Assembly (NCBI RefSeq): GCF_001886815.1
Contig: NZ_CP018099.1
Location: 2,912,501 to 2,976,500 of the forward strand
Origin: Caldithrix abyssi DSM 13497
GTDB lineage: Bacteria; Calditrichota; Calditrichia; Calditrichales; Calditrichaceae
Length of the DNA: 64,000 bases
Direction of reading: 5' to 3'
Part shown: one piece after another, positions 7,378 through 16,479 of the stretch
Numbering within the stretch: the first letter of the stretch is position 1
How the letters are laid out: every line of letters starts with the position of its first letter
Made by a program: the position numbers and the translations under genes
The notes under the pieces: model-generated
What the model was told of the DNA's origin: nothing
Database searches by the model: none
The model's input: the letters and a program-made list of their open reading frames with translations, nothing else

Positions 7378-9342
7378 CTACTGTTTTTGGACAAGTTTTC
7401 GTTCGATCGTTTCCGGCTGAATAACTTCGCCTTTTAGAGGAAAGCGGAAGGGATTGTTGACCAGGCCCGTTTTCCCATTGCGGTAGTGGACGGTTAATTG
7501 CGGCTTATTTAAGGCGCTAAAAATACTATCTGCCGGGACTTTATTTTTTACAAAGTAAACAAAAGCATAGGGTTTTTGATCCACAATATCCGTTTTAAAG
7601 CGTACGATGTAATCATTGGTTGAAAGGTGACTTACTAACATCATCAGGCTACGACGGATACCGGCATTCAGCGCCTGCGGCATGTAAATTTTGTAAACGG
7701 CCAGGTCTTGCGGTTTATATTTTTTATATTCGTTAAAAACCATGTTAAAGGGGGTAAACAGCTCTTTTATAAACGCGCTTCTGGTAATATGCTCTATTGT
7801 TTGAGATGTTTTCGCAACTTTAAACTTTAACTTTACCGTGTAAGATTTCCCTCTGCTCACATAGGTGACTTCCGGTTGTTCGATAATATTCTTAATTTCA
7901 TCTATGGTTAAAAGAGAGTCATTAAAGTAGATCGTAGCCTCTACCGGTTCGCCGAAATGGGTGCTGAACCCATAAATCCCTTTATTCTGTTTAAGCAGTT
8001 GCGTAAAGTAGAAAGAATCGTATGTATCGAACAACTTATCCACCCAAAAGACCGCCGCGGCCACGCTGTCGGTTGGCGAGGCAGGCATTCTAAACAGTGT
8101 TTTAGCCGGCGTAAAAATTGCGGCTTTAATCTTTTCGGGATCGATGACCTGCGGATCATAGTAAATTTCTGCCGTATGAGAGCGCACATAGGCTTTTACG
8201 CCCAAAACGCCCTTTACGCGTTGCATTCTCGAAGCAAAGGACATGGCGCTGCCATAACACTTAATATTTTTAAGACCGGATTGCGAAAAGATGGCAGCCG
8301 TTTCCAGTTTTTGTTCCGGCCCCCATTTCATGTTAATGGTGGGCAATTCTATCGTTCTGGCCAAAAATAACCCTAAAACAATTAGCACTACCGTGGCGGT
8401 AGCCGGTAGCCAGGTCATTTTCTTTTTGTTAATGGTTAAGGTGTCGGAAACCGGGCAGGCCTTAATGCAATCGACACATAAATGGCAATCGATATGCTCC
8501 ACTGTTTCAACGCCCATAACATCCAAGCCCATGGGGCAGGCCTTGTTGCACAGGTTGCAGTCCACGCAGGCATCCCCTTTGCGTTTGATTTTAAAAACCG
8601 GAAAAAGCCAGCCTTCTAGCCTGGTAACCTCCAGCAACATGGCAATTAAAATGATGATCCCCGCAGGCCACAACCAGCTAATTTGCAGGCCCAATTTGAG
8701 TAATATCAGATAAATCACCATAACGGCAAAAAAGACCACCGCGTTGGAAAAAATATTGGAGATGGCGCTTAACGGGCACAGATACTTACACCAGAACTGT
8801 CGAATAAAAACAGCGCCTAAAATGGTGATAATTAATGCGGGCAGGGCAAAGTACAACACCACATCACTCCCGAAGCCGGTAAAGACGGCAAAAAAGGGAT
8901 CGTATTCTTTACAGAACAGTTCGCTGGAACCAACGGTAAAATAAAAGGTCAAAAATAACAAGATATATTTAAGGCTACGTAAGGCTTTATCTGCAACCCC
9001 GCTGATCGTGTAGCGTACTTTAAATTTTTCACCGATTTTGCCCAGCCATTCGGTAAAGGTGCCGATGGGACAAATATAACTGCAAAACAGCTTGCTGAAA
9101 ATCAAAACGCCGATCAGCAGCAAAACGCCCATAAAAATCTGGTGTTCTGTCATTGAACAGGCCAGAGAATTATTGACTAAATAGCTGCTCAGGGCTTGCA
9201 TACCGCCAAACGGACAATACGCCTCAAAATCCGGGACATAGTTTGGATCGATCCACCACCGTAGCACCATATAGAACAGCAGGGCCATTATTCCCCACTG
9301 AAAAGTCAATCGCAAATAATTTGTTCTGTTTTTTTGTGCCAT
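7378..9342 (-). CDS. Membrane polyferredoxin (NapH/NosR/CcoG type) with HMA-like domain
   Basis: Integral-membrane iron-sulfur protein. Residues 15-255 contain about six membrane segments and CP motifs typical of NapH/NosR/CcoG proteins: YCPFGG at 42-47, CSYICP at 87-92 and CKYLCP at 185-190. Two [4Fe-4S] ferredoxin clusters follow: Cys259/262/265/269 and Cys286/289/292/296. After another membrane segment (about 311-328), residues 355-412 look like an HMA-type ferredoxin fold with one Cys (Cys362) in place of CxxC. The final 240 residues may hold further divergent copies of that fold. It probably passes electrons across or along the inner membrane to a redox step in the periplasm. It is the last gene of the ABC operon, 23 bases after the DUF4857-like gene; AAGGAG precedes the ATG. 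Confidence 0.82.
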   Translation of the reverse strand: MAQKNRTNYLRLTFQWGIMALLFYMVLRWWIDPNYVPDFEAYCPFGGMQALSSYLVNNSLACSMTEHQIFMGVLLLIGVLIFSKLFCSYICPIGTFTEWLGKIGEKFKVRYTISGVADKALRSLKYILLFLTFYFTVGSSELFCKEYDPFFAVFTGFGSDVVLYFALPALIITILGAVFIRQFWCKYLCPLSAISNIFSNAVVFFAVMVIYLILLKLGLQISWLWPAGIIILIAMLLEVTRLEGWLFPVFKIKRKGDACVDCNLCNKACPMGLDVMGVETVEHIDCHLCVDCIKACPVSDTLTINKKKMTWLPATATVVLIVLGLFLARTIELPTINMKWGPEQKLETAAIFSQSGLKNIKCYGSAMSFASRMQRVKGVLGVKAYVRSHTAEIYYDPQVIDPEKIKAAIFTPAKTLFRMPASPTDSVAAAVFWVDKLFDTYDSFYFTQLLKQNKGIYGFSTHFGEPVEATIYFNDSLLTIDEIKNIIEQPEVTYVSRGKSYTVKLKFKVAKTSQTIEHITRSAFIKELFTPFNMVFNEYKKYKPQDLAVYKIYMPQALNAGIRRSLMMLVSHLSTNDYIVRFKTDIVDQKPYAFVYFVKNKVPADSIFSALNKPQLTVHYRNGKTGLVNNPFRFPLKGEVIQPETIERKLVQKQ

Positions 9343-9365
9343 TTTTACTCCTTAAACATTTTCCG

Positions 9366-10601
9366 TTAATCGACCGGCGGTTCAAAAAGTGAAACGCCAA
9401 TAAAACCATAAATTCCTGTCACTAAAATAATGACCAGATCAAACCAGCTATTTTTAATCTTCTGCCTCCGTTTTTTGAAAATATACATAGCCAAAAACAA
9501 TAACAAGACATTAAAAATAATGGCTTTGGGCGAAAAATCATCGAAATAAAAGCTGGCAAACTCCGTAGTACTTTTCCGAATTTGCAGCGTAAAAGGAAAA
9601 AAATATTTCGTGATGATTCCCGCTGTTGACTGGTAAAAGCCAGGCCAGCTTTCCTGGTATGTAGCGATTAGCTGGTACTGACGATTGGTTGTGAACGACA
9701 ATAATTGCGTGTCTTTTTTAATGTTAAAAATGCGGTACATAAGATTGCCCAGAATGTACAAATTATCTTCATCCGGATTATAATTTGAGATTGGAATTTT
9801 CTGAAAACGATATTGGTCATACATTAAAAAGTAAACTTGATTTTTCGTATCAATCACAACACCATAAAATTCTCTTAAATCTCGTTCGTTAATAAAAATA
9901 ACGCGCACATCGATACTATCAGGCTTATGGGTATTGCGGCAAAACGGTTCGCCGTCAATCATTTTTAGATGAAAAAGCTGGCCGTTTTTATCCACAATAA
10001 AATAGCCTTCATCAAACGGTTTACGTGTGGTAATATTACCGAACACTTTCTGGGCCGGAAAAACAAATCCCTCATCTTTTAAAGCTCTGGTAAATTTTTC
10101 TGATTTTTTTGTGTTAAGTTCATTGGTAGCGGCGTTAATAAATTCGATCCCCTGTGGCGTAATTCTAAAAAAATCATCCGGTATGCTAAGAGACAAACGG
10201 GGCGGATTGGCTTCCATAAGGGGATATAAAGGGATAACGGGCACATTGATATGCTTGGGACGGATGCGAATAAACAGATTATTCAATCGAATTTCTTTTA
10301 GATCAACTTTGTGTCCTTTAATCGAGTCCGGCATCTGCCCTTTGGCGGCCAGAATTCGATAATTAAAAAAAGGTAATAAAGGATCTGCCTCATCGCGGGT
10401 AAACCTTTTTCCGTCTTTCGTTTTATAGTAGAAACCATCGTCATAATATGCAATTAAATAATTCTCAAGAATTGGGCTGTAATAAGCCATGGGCGATGGC
10501 GTCTTTTTTTCAAAGCTTAACCAGTAATACTCTGGAATATAAACGGCCGAAACCAGAATAACAATCAAAATGATAAATAATCTGCTAATTTTTATAATCA
10601 T
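9366..10601 (-). CDS. DUF4857-like membrane protein
   Basis: Protein of unknown function with an N-terminal membrane anchor (about residues 5-24), a long beta-rich domain of about 320 residues that should lie outside the cytoplasm, and two C-terminal membrane segments (about 355-375 and 385-403). Size, layout and context (ABC ATPase, permease, polyferredoxin) match what I recall of Bacteroidetes DUF4857 proteins; this assignment is from memory. The soluble part contains repeated strand-turn units (GYFIVDKNGQLFHLKM, YFLMYDQYRF) suggestive of a beta-propeller or beta-sheet sensor. Its start codon overlaps the end of the permease gene by four bases, implying translational coupling. Confidence 0.62.
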   Translation of the reverse strand: MIIKISRLFIILIVILVSAVYIPEYYWLSFEKKTPSPMAYYSPILENYLIAYYDDGFYYKTKDGKRFTRDEADPLLPFFNYRILAAKGQMPDSIKGHKVDLKEIRLNNLFIRIRPKHINVPVIPLYPLMEANPPRLSLSIPDDFFRITPQGIEFINAATNELNTKKSEKFTRALKDEGFVFPAQKVFGNITTRKPFDEGYFIVDKNGQLFHLKMIDGEPFCRNTHKPDSIDVRVIFINERDLREFYGVVIDTKNQVYFLMYDQYRFQKIPISNYNPDEDNLYILGNLMYRIFNIKKDTQLLSFTTNRQYQLIATYQESWPGFYQSTAGIITKYFFPFTLQIRKSTTEFASFYFDDFSPKAIIFNVLLLFLAMYIFKKRRQKIKNSWFDLVIILVTGIYGFIGVSLFEPPVD

Positions 10602-11269
10602 TTTTCCACTCCTCTGCGAAAACGCTGACCGGTATATAAAATGATAACACTAAAAAACAGTGAAGTAATGATAAACCAGGGTAACGAATACTTATACATA
10701 CTGTATGCCGAAGTATAGAATAAGAAAAACAAATAGCCAAAGGAAAATATAATCAAAACGATTCGCTTTAGCCAGATCGGTTCCACAAATATGGCCGCAG
10801 CCGCCCAATAGATTGTGAAGCCGGCTAATACCCATGGGGCGATCGTTATCCAGACATTGAATAAGAACTCCCAGGGAAAAATTCTGGCGGTGACAATGGA
10901 GAACAACCCCATTCCCAATAAATTTACAGCAAAAAATGCCAGCGTCCCAAAACCAACCATAAATAATAAGATGGAATTTTCTTTTAACGGCAGGTGTAAT
11001 GTTAATTTTAAGCGATTGGCGTTTATTTCTGGCATATATTGCGCAAAGGCGATGACCAGTCCAATCAATAATGGGAAAAATTTTAAATCGTCAAAATAAA
11101 AATCTCCCAGAATGATGACCTGATACCAGAATTTATTGGCGTCAAGAAATCGAATATTATAAGAAATTTCAAGAGCTATTTTTATTACCAAAACGATAAA
11201 AAGTCCGGCTAAAATAAACACGGCTGAGCGAACTTTTAGCCATTCCTTATAGAATAGTGCTTTTACCAT
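10598..11269 (-). CDS. ABC-2 type transporter permease
   Basis: Small integral-membrane subunit, 223 residues, with about six hydrophobic segments (starting near residues 17, 60, 100, 137, 167 and 191) and no soluble domain. This is the usual form of an ABC-2 permease pairing with a separate ATPase to make a homodimeric or heteromeric exporter. The ATPase gene lies eight bases upstream and the DUF4857-like gene overlaps its end, so the three products are likely one complex in the inner membrane. TAGGAGAAGAG gives a good ribosome site. The substrate is unknown; the neighbouring redox protein suggests a cofactor, metal or maturation role rather than drug export. Confidence 0.85.
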   Translation of the reverse strand: MVKALFYKEWLKVRSAVFILAGLFIVLVIKIALEISYNIRFLDANKFWYQVIILGDFYFDDLKFFPLLIGLVIAFAQYMPEINANRLKLTLHLPLKENSILLFMVGFGTLAFFAVNLLGMGLFSIVTARIFPWEFLFNVWITIAPWVLAGFTIYWAAAAIFVEPIWLKRIVLIIFSFGYLFFLFYTSAYSMYKYSLPWFIITSLFFSVIILYTGQRFRRGVEK

Positions 11270-11277
11270 CTCTTCTC

Positions 11278-12168
11278 CTAATATTTTCCAGTTAAACCAA
11301 TAAAGGCATCTTCCAGAGTCATGGGCACCTGTTTAATGTTTTTAAATGGCACGTTTAATTTTTTCAGATGCTCCTCTACTTTGTCCTGTGTTTTAAAGGA
11401 ATAAACTATGCCTCTGGTTTTAAAAATCTCAAAATTCGCAATCACATCATCTTTATGAAGGCTAACATGGTGACCTTCTGGAAGGTCGAAGGTAAATTGT
11501 TTAAAATTTGCTTTAAACTCCTTAACCGTGCTGGTAAGCAATACGCCTTTGTAATCCAGAACAACGATATCTTCCACCAGCCCTTCCAGATCCTGAATAA
11601 TATGCGATGTAATGAAAATTGTTTTCCCTCGCCCGATGGCATATTCTTTTAAATAGTCCAGGAACAACCGGCGGTAACCGGCATCCAATCCCATGGAATA
11701 GTCATCTAATATCATTAAATCCGGATCCTGTGCCAGGATCAATCCTAAAGCGACCTGAGAACGCTGTCCACAAGACATGGTAGAAAGCTTTTGTTGCGGT
11801 TCAACCTCTAACTTCTCCATTAAATCGTAATAAGCCTCTTTTTTCCACTTAGGATAAAAGGCGGAGTAAAATTTTTCAATTTGGGTGATGGTCATAAAAT
11901 TATATTGAATATGACCTTCCATTAAAAAGCCCATTCTGGCTTTTGTTTGCGGACTTAAATGCTGCGAATCTTCACCAAAAATGTAGCAATGTCCGGAATG
12001 GGGGCGCAAATAGCCGTGTAAGATATTAATCGTTGTAGTCTTGCCCGTTCCGTTTTTCCCTAACAGACCAAAAATACTCCCTTTCTTGATGACAAAATTC
12101 AGATTTTCATAAATCAACCGCTTTCCATAATAATGCGTTAGGTTAACGCATTCTACAACATTTTCCAT
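11278..12168 (-). CDS. ABC transporter ATP-binding protein
   Basis: Cytoplasmic ATPase of an ABC-2 transporter, about 296 residues. Walker A is GKNGTGKT at about 37-44, the signature is SCGQRSQ at about 132, and Walker B with D-loop reads LMILDDYSMGLD at about 151-162. The usual catalytic Glu after Walker B is Asp, and the common PTSG is YSMG, so turnover may be slow or altered. A C-terminal extension of about 90 residues resembles that of BcrA/NatA-like ATPases. The start is set at the ATG at 12168 with AGAGG seven bases upstream; a longer TTG frame to 12183 would contain that site. It is the first gene of a four-gene operon with permease, DUF4857-like protein and polyferredoxin. Confidence 0.88.
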   Translation of the reverse strand: MENVVECVNLTHYYGKRLIYENLNFVIKKGSIFGLLGKNGTGKTTTINILHGYLRPHSGHCYIFGEDSQHLSPQTKARMGFLMEGHIQYNFMTITQIEKFYSAFYPKWKKEAYYDLMEKLEVEPQQKLSTMSCGQRSQVALGLILAQDPDLMILDDYSMGLDAGYRRLFLDYLKEYAIGRGKTIFITSHIIQDLEGLVEDIVVLDYKGVLLTSTVKEFKANFKQFTFDLPEGHHVSLHKDDVIANFEIFKTRGIVYSFKTQDKVEEHLKKLNVPFKNIKQVPMTLEDAFIGLTGKY

Positions 12169-12307
12169 TGGTTTCCTCTTCAAGTTAAATGATATAAACC
12201 TTTTTTACTTTATGTTCAAGGAAATAATCACACTATTCATTTTTACTATTATGCTGAAGAACACTCCGACCTGAACTTTGATATTCAGGTTTAAAGAAAT
12301 TAAGGAA

Positions 12308-12335
12308 AAGCGCCGTTATTGAAATAACGGCGCTT
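12308..12335 (-). terminator. Intrinsic terminator after the BNR/LTD protein gene
   Basis: A perfect 12-base stem, AAGCGCCGTTAT with ATAACGGCGCTT, and a four-base loop. On the minus strand it is followed by TTCCTTAATTTCTTT. It lies 13 bases after the stop of the gene at 12349-14970 and separates it from the ABC operon. Confidence 0.88.
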
Positions 12336-12348
12336 AAGGGGCGATCGT

Positions 12349-14970
12349 CTATTTAACAAGCAACATTTTGCGAATCGCTTTAAAATTACCGCTTTTCAGT
12401 TCATAAAAATAAACGCCGCTGGCAAACTTGCCTGCATTAATTTTAACCTTGTATGCGCCCGGATTCAGCTTTTTATTGATAACGGTTGCAACTTTCTGTC
12501 CCGCAACATTGTAAATGGTCAGGGTCGTCTGATCGGCTTTTTTCAAGGAAAATTCGATTGTCGTCAGCGGGTTAAATGGATTGGGATAATTTTGTTTTAA
12601 TTCGTAATCGGTGATGGTTGCCGTTGGCGAATGGTCAATGCTGACAATAACGCCATTAGCATTGGTTTCGCCAGGTGTGGCCGTGCTAAAGAAAACCCAT
12701 TCCGAGCCGCCATCGTCTCTGCGTCCGTAAGAAATATCCGTTGTTTGTTCGCCAAAGGTCAACGAATCGATGAAGCGATAGCTGCCTTCAAAGTATTCAC
12801 TAAGCCCGATTTGTTCTCCGGAAGCGCTCAATTTAATGTTCACATGCAAAACGCCTTGTTCGGGCTGTTTATCGGCCCATAAAATCAGAAATCCGTTGGC
12901 CGGAATAGTTGTAGCAGCAGGCAGGGTGTCTGGTATCTGATAGGCTGTCGGCTCGCCAAGATCATCTGTAATGTACATGCCGCCGATGTCCACTGGAAAA
13001 TCATTGGCATTGTAAATTTCGATCCAGTCATCGTATTCACCGTATTCATCGGCAAAAGCGGAATCATTAGAAGCCATAAATTCATTGATAAACAAGTTTT
13101 GCGTGGCCACTTGCGGTTCAAAATCTTTTTTCAAAATTACGCCATTTGCGCCTACTACCCACAATTTTCCCTGAGCATATTCCACGCGTTCCAGATTCTG
13201 GGTGGTCACGCTATCGTCTTTTTGCCAGGTAAGACCGGCATCGTTGGAATAATAAATTTTGCCCTTTTCGCCAACCGCGTAAACCAGGGTATCGTTTACA
13301 AAGGCCACGCCAAAGAAATCATCGCCATCCGGTTCTACAAATACTTCCTGCAAGGTATCCCAATTTGCAACCGTTGTGTGAAAAATATAGCCTTTGGTGC
13401 CAACAACCACGCCGTGGTCGCCTCTGAACTCAATTTCTCTTAAGTTCATTGAACCGTAATCATATTTCAGGTAAAAAGAATCCAGCGTTGCGGTTGAGAC
13501 CAGCAACTTTCCGCTGTAACAGCCAGCCAGTATTTGCTTGCTGGCAACCGGCCAGATGTCATAGATGGTACTTGTTTCGGAATTACCGACCAGCGTCCAG
13601 GTTTGCCCGCCATCTTCCGATTTCATGATGTAACCTTTACTGCCCGCTGCAAAAGCCAGATTTTCATCCACAAAACGAACAACGTAAATACTTTTGCCTT
13701 CATCATACATTGGATTAGGAACTTCCTGCCAGGTCAACCCGCCGTCCGTGCTGCGGTAGAGAATTCCTTTATAGCCGCCGGCAAGTGCAAGGTTTTCATT
13801 GGCAAAATCGGCAGTGTACAGCGTACTTCTTGCGCCAACCAGCAGGTTATCCGGATAGGTCCAGTTATATCCTCCGTCTGTGCTGATGGTGGCATCGCCT
13901 TTAAAACAAACGCCGAGAATAGTATTAGCAGGCGAAATGGCCAGTCCTTTAAAATCTACATTGGGCCATCCCAACAATGGCGTGTAAGTGACTCCGCCAT
14001 CCGTTGTTTTGAACCACTGTCCGTCTCTGGCAAAAACATAGCCTGTGTTTGCATCCAGGAAATAGACAAATATAACTGAATGAGCTGCCGGGATATCGAT
14101 GTCGTTCCAGGAATTCCCCCCATCCGTCGTCATTGTCACATGCCCATCCGATCCGCCGGCAACAACCGTATTTTCATTTAAAAGTTGAACTGAATAAAAC
14201 TGGACATAATTGGTAGACCAGTTGGCGATTTGTTGATAGGTTTTTCCACCATCCTGAGAAAGGAAAACTGTAAAATGGTAGCCGACAATGGCAATGGTCG
14301 AATCGCCATAAGCGTCTACATCGTACAGGCGTTTACTAATGCCTCCCGGAAAAATAAGCTGCACAAAATTCCAGGTTTGCCCGCCGTCATGGGTGTACCA
14401 GGTAGCGCCTTTATTTGCGCCGGTCGCCACCACGCCAACGTTCTCGTTACAAAACGCAATGCCGCCATCCAATTTTTGAACGGTTCCGCTTACCTCAAAC
14501 GTATAATTACTTTTCGTCCATGTTACGCCGCCATCGGTCGTTTTTAATACGCCGTCATCACCGGCCACATAAACCGTATTTTCATTCACCACGGCAATAT
14601 TGTTTAAATCGAATGTGAACTGGGCGGTATCGCCAACCTGCGTCCAGGTGTAGCCGCCATCTTCCGTTTTGTAAATACAACCGCCGCTCGATGCGCAGGC
14701 ATATCCTACCAGATTGTTGGCAAAACCGACGTCTGACCAGCTGGGAGCTCCATCATATTCCGGATAGCGTACAATATCTCCGCTTACTCCGCCATCCGTG
14801 GTCATCATTACCGCCCCATCATCCCCGACGAACAGGCCGGTATCGGCATTAAAAAACACGCCGCTGTTGGGATAATATTCCATCTCCCCTTCTTTAACCA
14901 CCTCCCAGGATTGACCGAACAAAAAACTTGCCATCCCAAGAATTAAAATAACTTGTAAATAATACCGCAT
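12349..14970 (-). CDS. Secreted BNR/YCF48-like propeller protein with lamin-tail and sorting domains
   Basis: Exported surface or extracellular protein. It has an N-terminal signal peptide (about 1-20, ending LFGQ). Residues 21-620 hold about eleven BNR/HCF136-like repeats, each with a variant of TxDGGxTW, which should form one or two beta-propellers. Residues 622-770 form a lamin-tail domain (LFINEFMASND, DDWIEIYN). The C-terminal 80 residues are a FlgD/Ig-like sorting domain beginning YPNPFNP at 795 and ending GVYFYELKSG...MLLVK, of the kind recognised by type IX secretion in the FCB group. AGGAGGT lies eight bases before the ATG. It follows the barrel gene by 47 bases and may be read from the TonB operon. 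The ligand or substrate is unknown. Confidence 0.88.
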   Translation of the reverse strand: MRYYLQVILILGMASFLFGQSWEVVKEGEMEYYPNSGVFFNADTGLFVGDDGAVMMTTDGGVSGDIVRYPEYDGAPSWSDVGFANNLVGYACASSGGCIYKTEDGGYTWTQVGDTAQFTFDLNNIAVVNENTVYVAGDDGVLKTTDGGVTWTKSNYTFEVSGTVQKLDGGIAFCNENVGVVATGANKGATWYTHDGGQTWNFVQLIFPGGISKRLYDVDAYGDSTIAIVGYHFTVFLSQDGGKTYQQIANWSTNYVQFYSVQLLNENTVVAGGSDGHVTMTTDGGNSWNDIDIPAAHSVIFVYFLDANTGYVFARDGQWFKTTDGGVTYTPLLGWPNVDFKGLAISPANTILGVCFKGDATISTDGGYNWTYPDNLLVGARSTLYTADFANENLALAGGYKGILYRSTDGGLTWQEVPNPMYDEGKSIYVVRFVDENLAFAAGSKGYIMKSEDGGQTWTLVGNSETSTIYDIWPVASKQILAGCYSGKLLVSTATLDSFYLKYDYGSMNLREIEFRGDHGVVVGTKGYIFHTTVANWDTLQEVFVEPDGDDFFGVAFVNDTLVYAVGEKGKIYYSNDAGLTWQKDDSVTTQNLERVEYAQGKLWVVGANGVILKKDFEPQVATQNLFINEFMASNDSAFADEYGEYDDWIEIYNANDFPVDIGGMYITDDLGEPTAYQIPDTLPAATTIPANGFLILWADKQPEQGVLHVNIKLSASGEQIGLSEYFEGSYRFIDSLTFGEQTTDISYGRRDDGGSEWVFFSTATPGETNANGVIVSIDHSPTATITDYELKQNYPNPFNPLTTIEFSLKKADQTTLTIYNVAGQKVATVINKKLNPGAYKVKINAGKFASGVYFYELKSGNFKAIRKMLLVK

Positions 14971-15017
14971 CCCTAAGACCTCCTTTTTTATGAAACAAAT
15001 ACGTCTAACTTAAAATT

Positions 15018-16478
15018 TTATAAAAATTTTCTGAGTTGTATTTGTACATTAATCTGGTTTTGTGAACGATGATTGGACACGCCCTGCTTTTGACCAAAAT
15101 CCGCATTTAACAGCCAGATTGTTTTCCCCTGATAAAAGGCAACTCCCAGAGCGCCGCCTTTTGCCCGGTAATCGCCATAATAATGCCATATTTCAGGTTC
15201 GTTATAAACACGGTACCACATTCCTGTTTGAATATACCATCTTGGATATGGAGAATAGATGCCCCCTATTTTCAAATCAAAAGCGGAAATGGGCTCATTG
15301 CGATAGATTCGGGCCAGATAATCACGCTTATCGGGCAAAATACGTTGATAATCACTTTCAATCGCAACGGTTAAAGGATGCAGAGAACCCATTTTTCTGG
15401 AGAATCCTATCGTAAGATGATGAAAGCGCTGGTACGAACGATAAATAGCCATCCTTTTGACCGGCTCTTCTGCCCAATCTTCCAGATAGCGAAAGCGATA
15501 CCGTAATGATAAACTATTTTTCATAGAAGCAGACAAAAAATAACGCCATAAGGTAGAAAAATAATAATCTTGCCCCTGGTAATATCCATCGTAACGGCGC
15601 ACAAGGGGGCTATCGTACACCTCGTGCCAGACATACTTATAGCCGACGTTCATTACGCCTTTTAAGCGTGTAAAATCAAACATTATTTGTGGTTGAACGT
15701 CCAGGCCTTTCGTTCGGGCATTCCGATCATCGGTGCTGGTGATAGAAGTAAAAAGGAATTCTCCGCGATAACGAAAAATAATGGGGCTGGTACCGTCTGG
15801 CTGCCTCGCGATCTTAATAATATCCAGTACATCAAAGGGTTTTAAAGAAAGGCCAATAACGATAGAGCCTGAAAGGCGATAGGCCAGGCTTAAGTCGGTA
15901 GTGATTTTGCGCCGAATGATTTCCGGCATGGAATAGACTTTTTTTAAACCTCTGTAAATTTTGTAATTCAGTCCAACGCCCCACCATAAGTTTTTTAACA
16001 GCCGGTGGCTAAAAGTGGCCTCAACCTGCGGCCCGATATAGGAAAAATCTCCTTGCATCGAATCACAGGGCACAAAAGGATCGGGCGCATAAGGTTCAAT
16101 TTCAATGGCGCGGTTTACGTCGCTTAAATAGTCCATATTATATTGCACGGAACCATAAAACGCCTGAGTTGGCGATACATGTTTTTGTCCCGTGAACCGG
16201 ACATCGTTCTGATGAACGCCATACGCATCCCACCAGCGACGTAGTTCGCCCCATGAATTCTGACTATTAAAACTTATGGTCATCCAGTTCAAAGAATCGC
16301 TGGCCTCTAACCAGGCGGAATTCTGGCTAAAATGATAGAGATTGATCTCATTAATATTAGCCGGAATGGCAATTTCGATGGCGCCCACTCGCCACTGGTG
16401 GATATTCCCGGCAAAGCTTTGCCCCGCCATGATTAAAAAGCAGATTAAAACAAAAAAGCAACATACTCTTTTCATCAT
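15018..16478 (-). CDS. Outer-membrane beta-barrel protein (DUF6850-like)
   Basis: Predicted outer-membrane barrel. A signal peptide (about 1-23, ending SFAG) is followed by alternating amphipathic strands rich in Tyr, Trp and Arg up to the C-terminal LRKFL, typical of barrels of 14 or more strands. Its position directly behind a DUF4876-like lipoprotein and a TonB receptor matches a gene order I recall from Bacteroidetes, where the third member is the DUF6850 barrel family; that name is from memory and context. It starts one base after the stop of the upstream gene, so translation is coupled. Either ATG (16478 or 16475) could be used, behind GGGATATT. It probably works with the receptor as an accessory pore or assembly partner. 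Confidence 0.68.
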   Translation of the reverse strand: MMKRVCCFFVLICFLIMAGQSFAGNIHQWRVGAIEIAIPANINEINLYHFSQNSAWLEASDSLNWMTISFNSQNSWGELRRWWDAYGVHQNDVRFTGQKHVSPTQAFYGSVQYNMDYLSDVNRAIEIEPYAPDPFVPCDSMQGDFSYIGPQVEATFSHRLLKNLWWGVGLNYKIYRGLKKVYSMPEIIRRKITTDLSLAYRLSGSIVIGLSLKPFDVLDIIKIARQPDGTSPIIFRYRGEFLFTSITSTDDRNARTKGLDVQPQIMFDFTRLKGVMNVGYKYVWHEVYDSPLVRRYDGYYQGQDYYFSTLWRYFLSASMKNSLSLRYRFRYLEDWAEEPVKRMAIYRSYQRFHHLTIGFSRKMGSLHPLTVAIESDYQRILPDKRDYLARIYRNEPISAFDLKIGGIYSPYPRWYIQTGMWYRVYNEPEIWHYYGDYRAKGGALGVAFYQGKTIWLLNADFGQKQGVSNHRSQNQINVQIQLRKFL

Positions 16479-16479
16479 A

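Noticed and set aside
13534-14079. 181-residue plus-strand protein
   Set aside because: Antisense to the repeat region of the secreted propeller protein; the open frame follows from its repeated codons.
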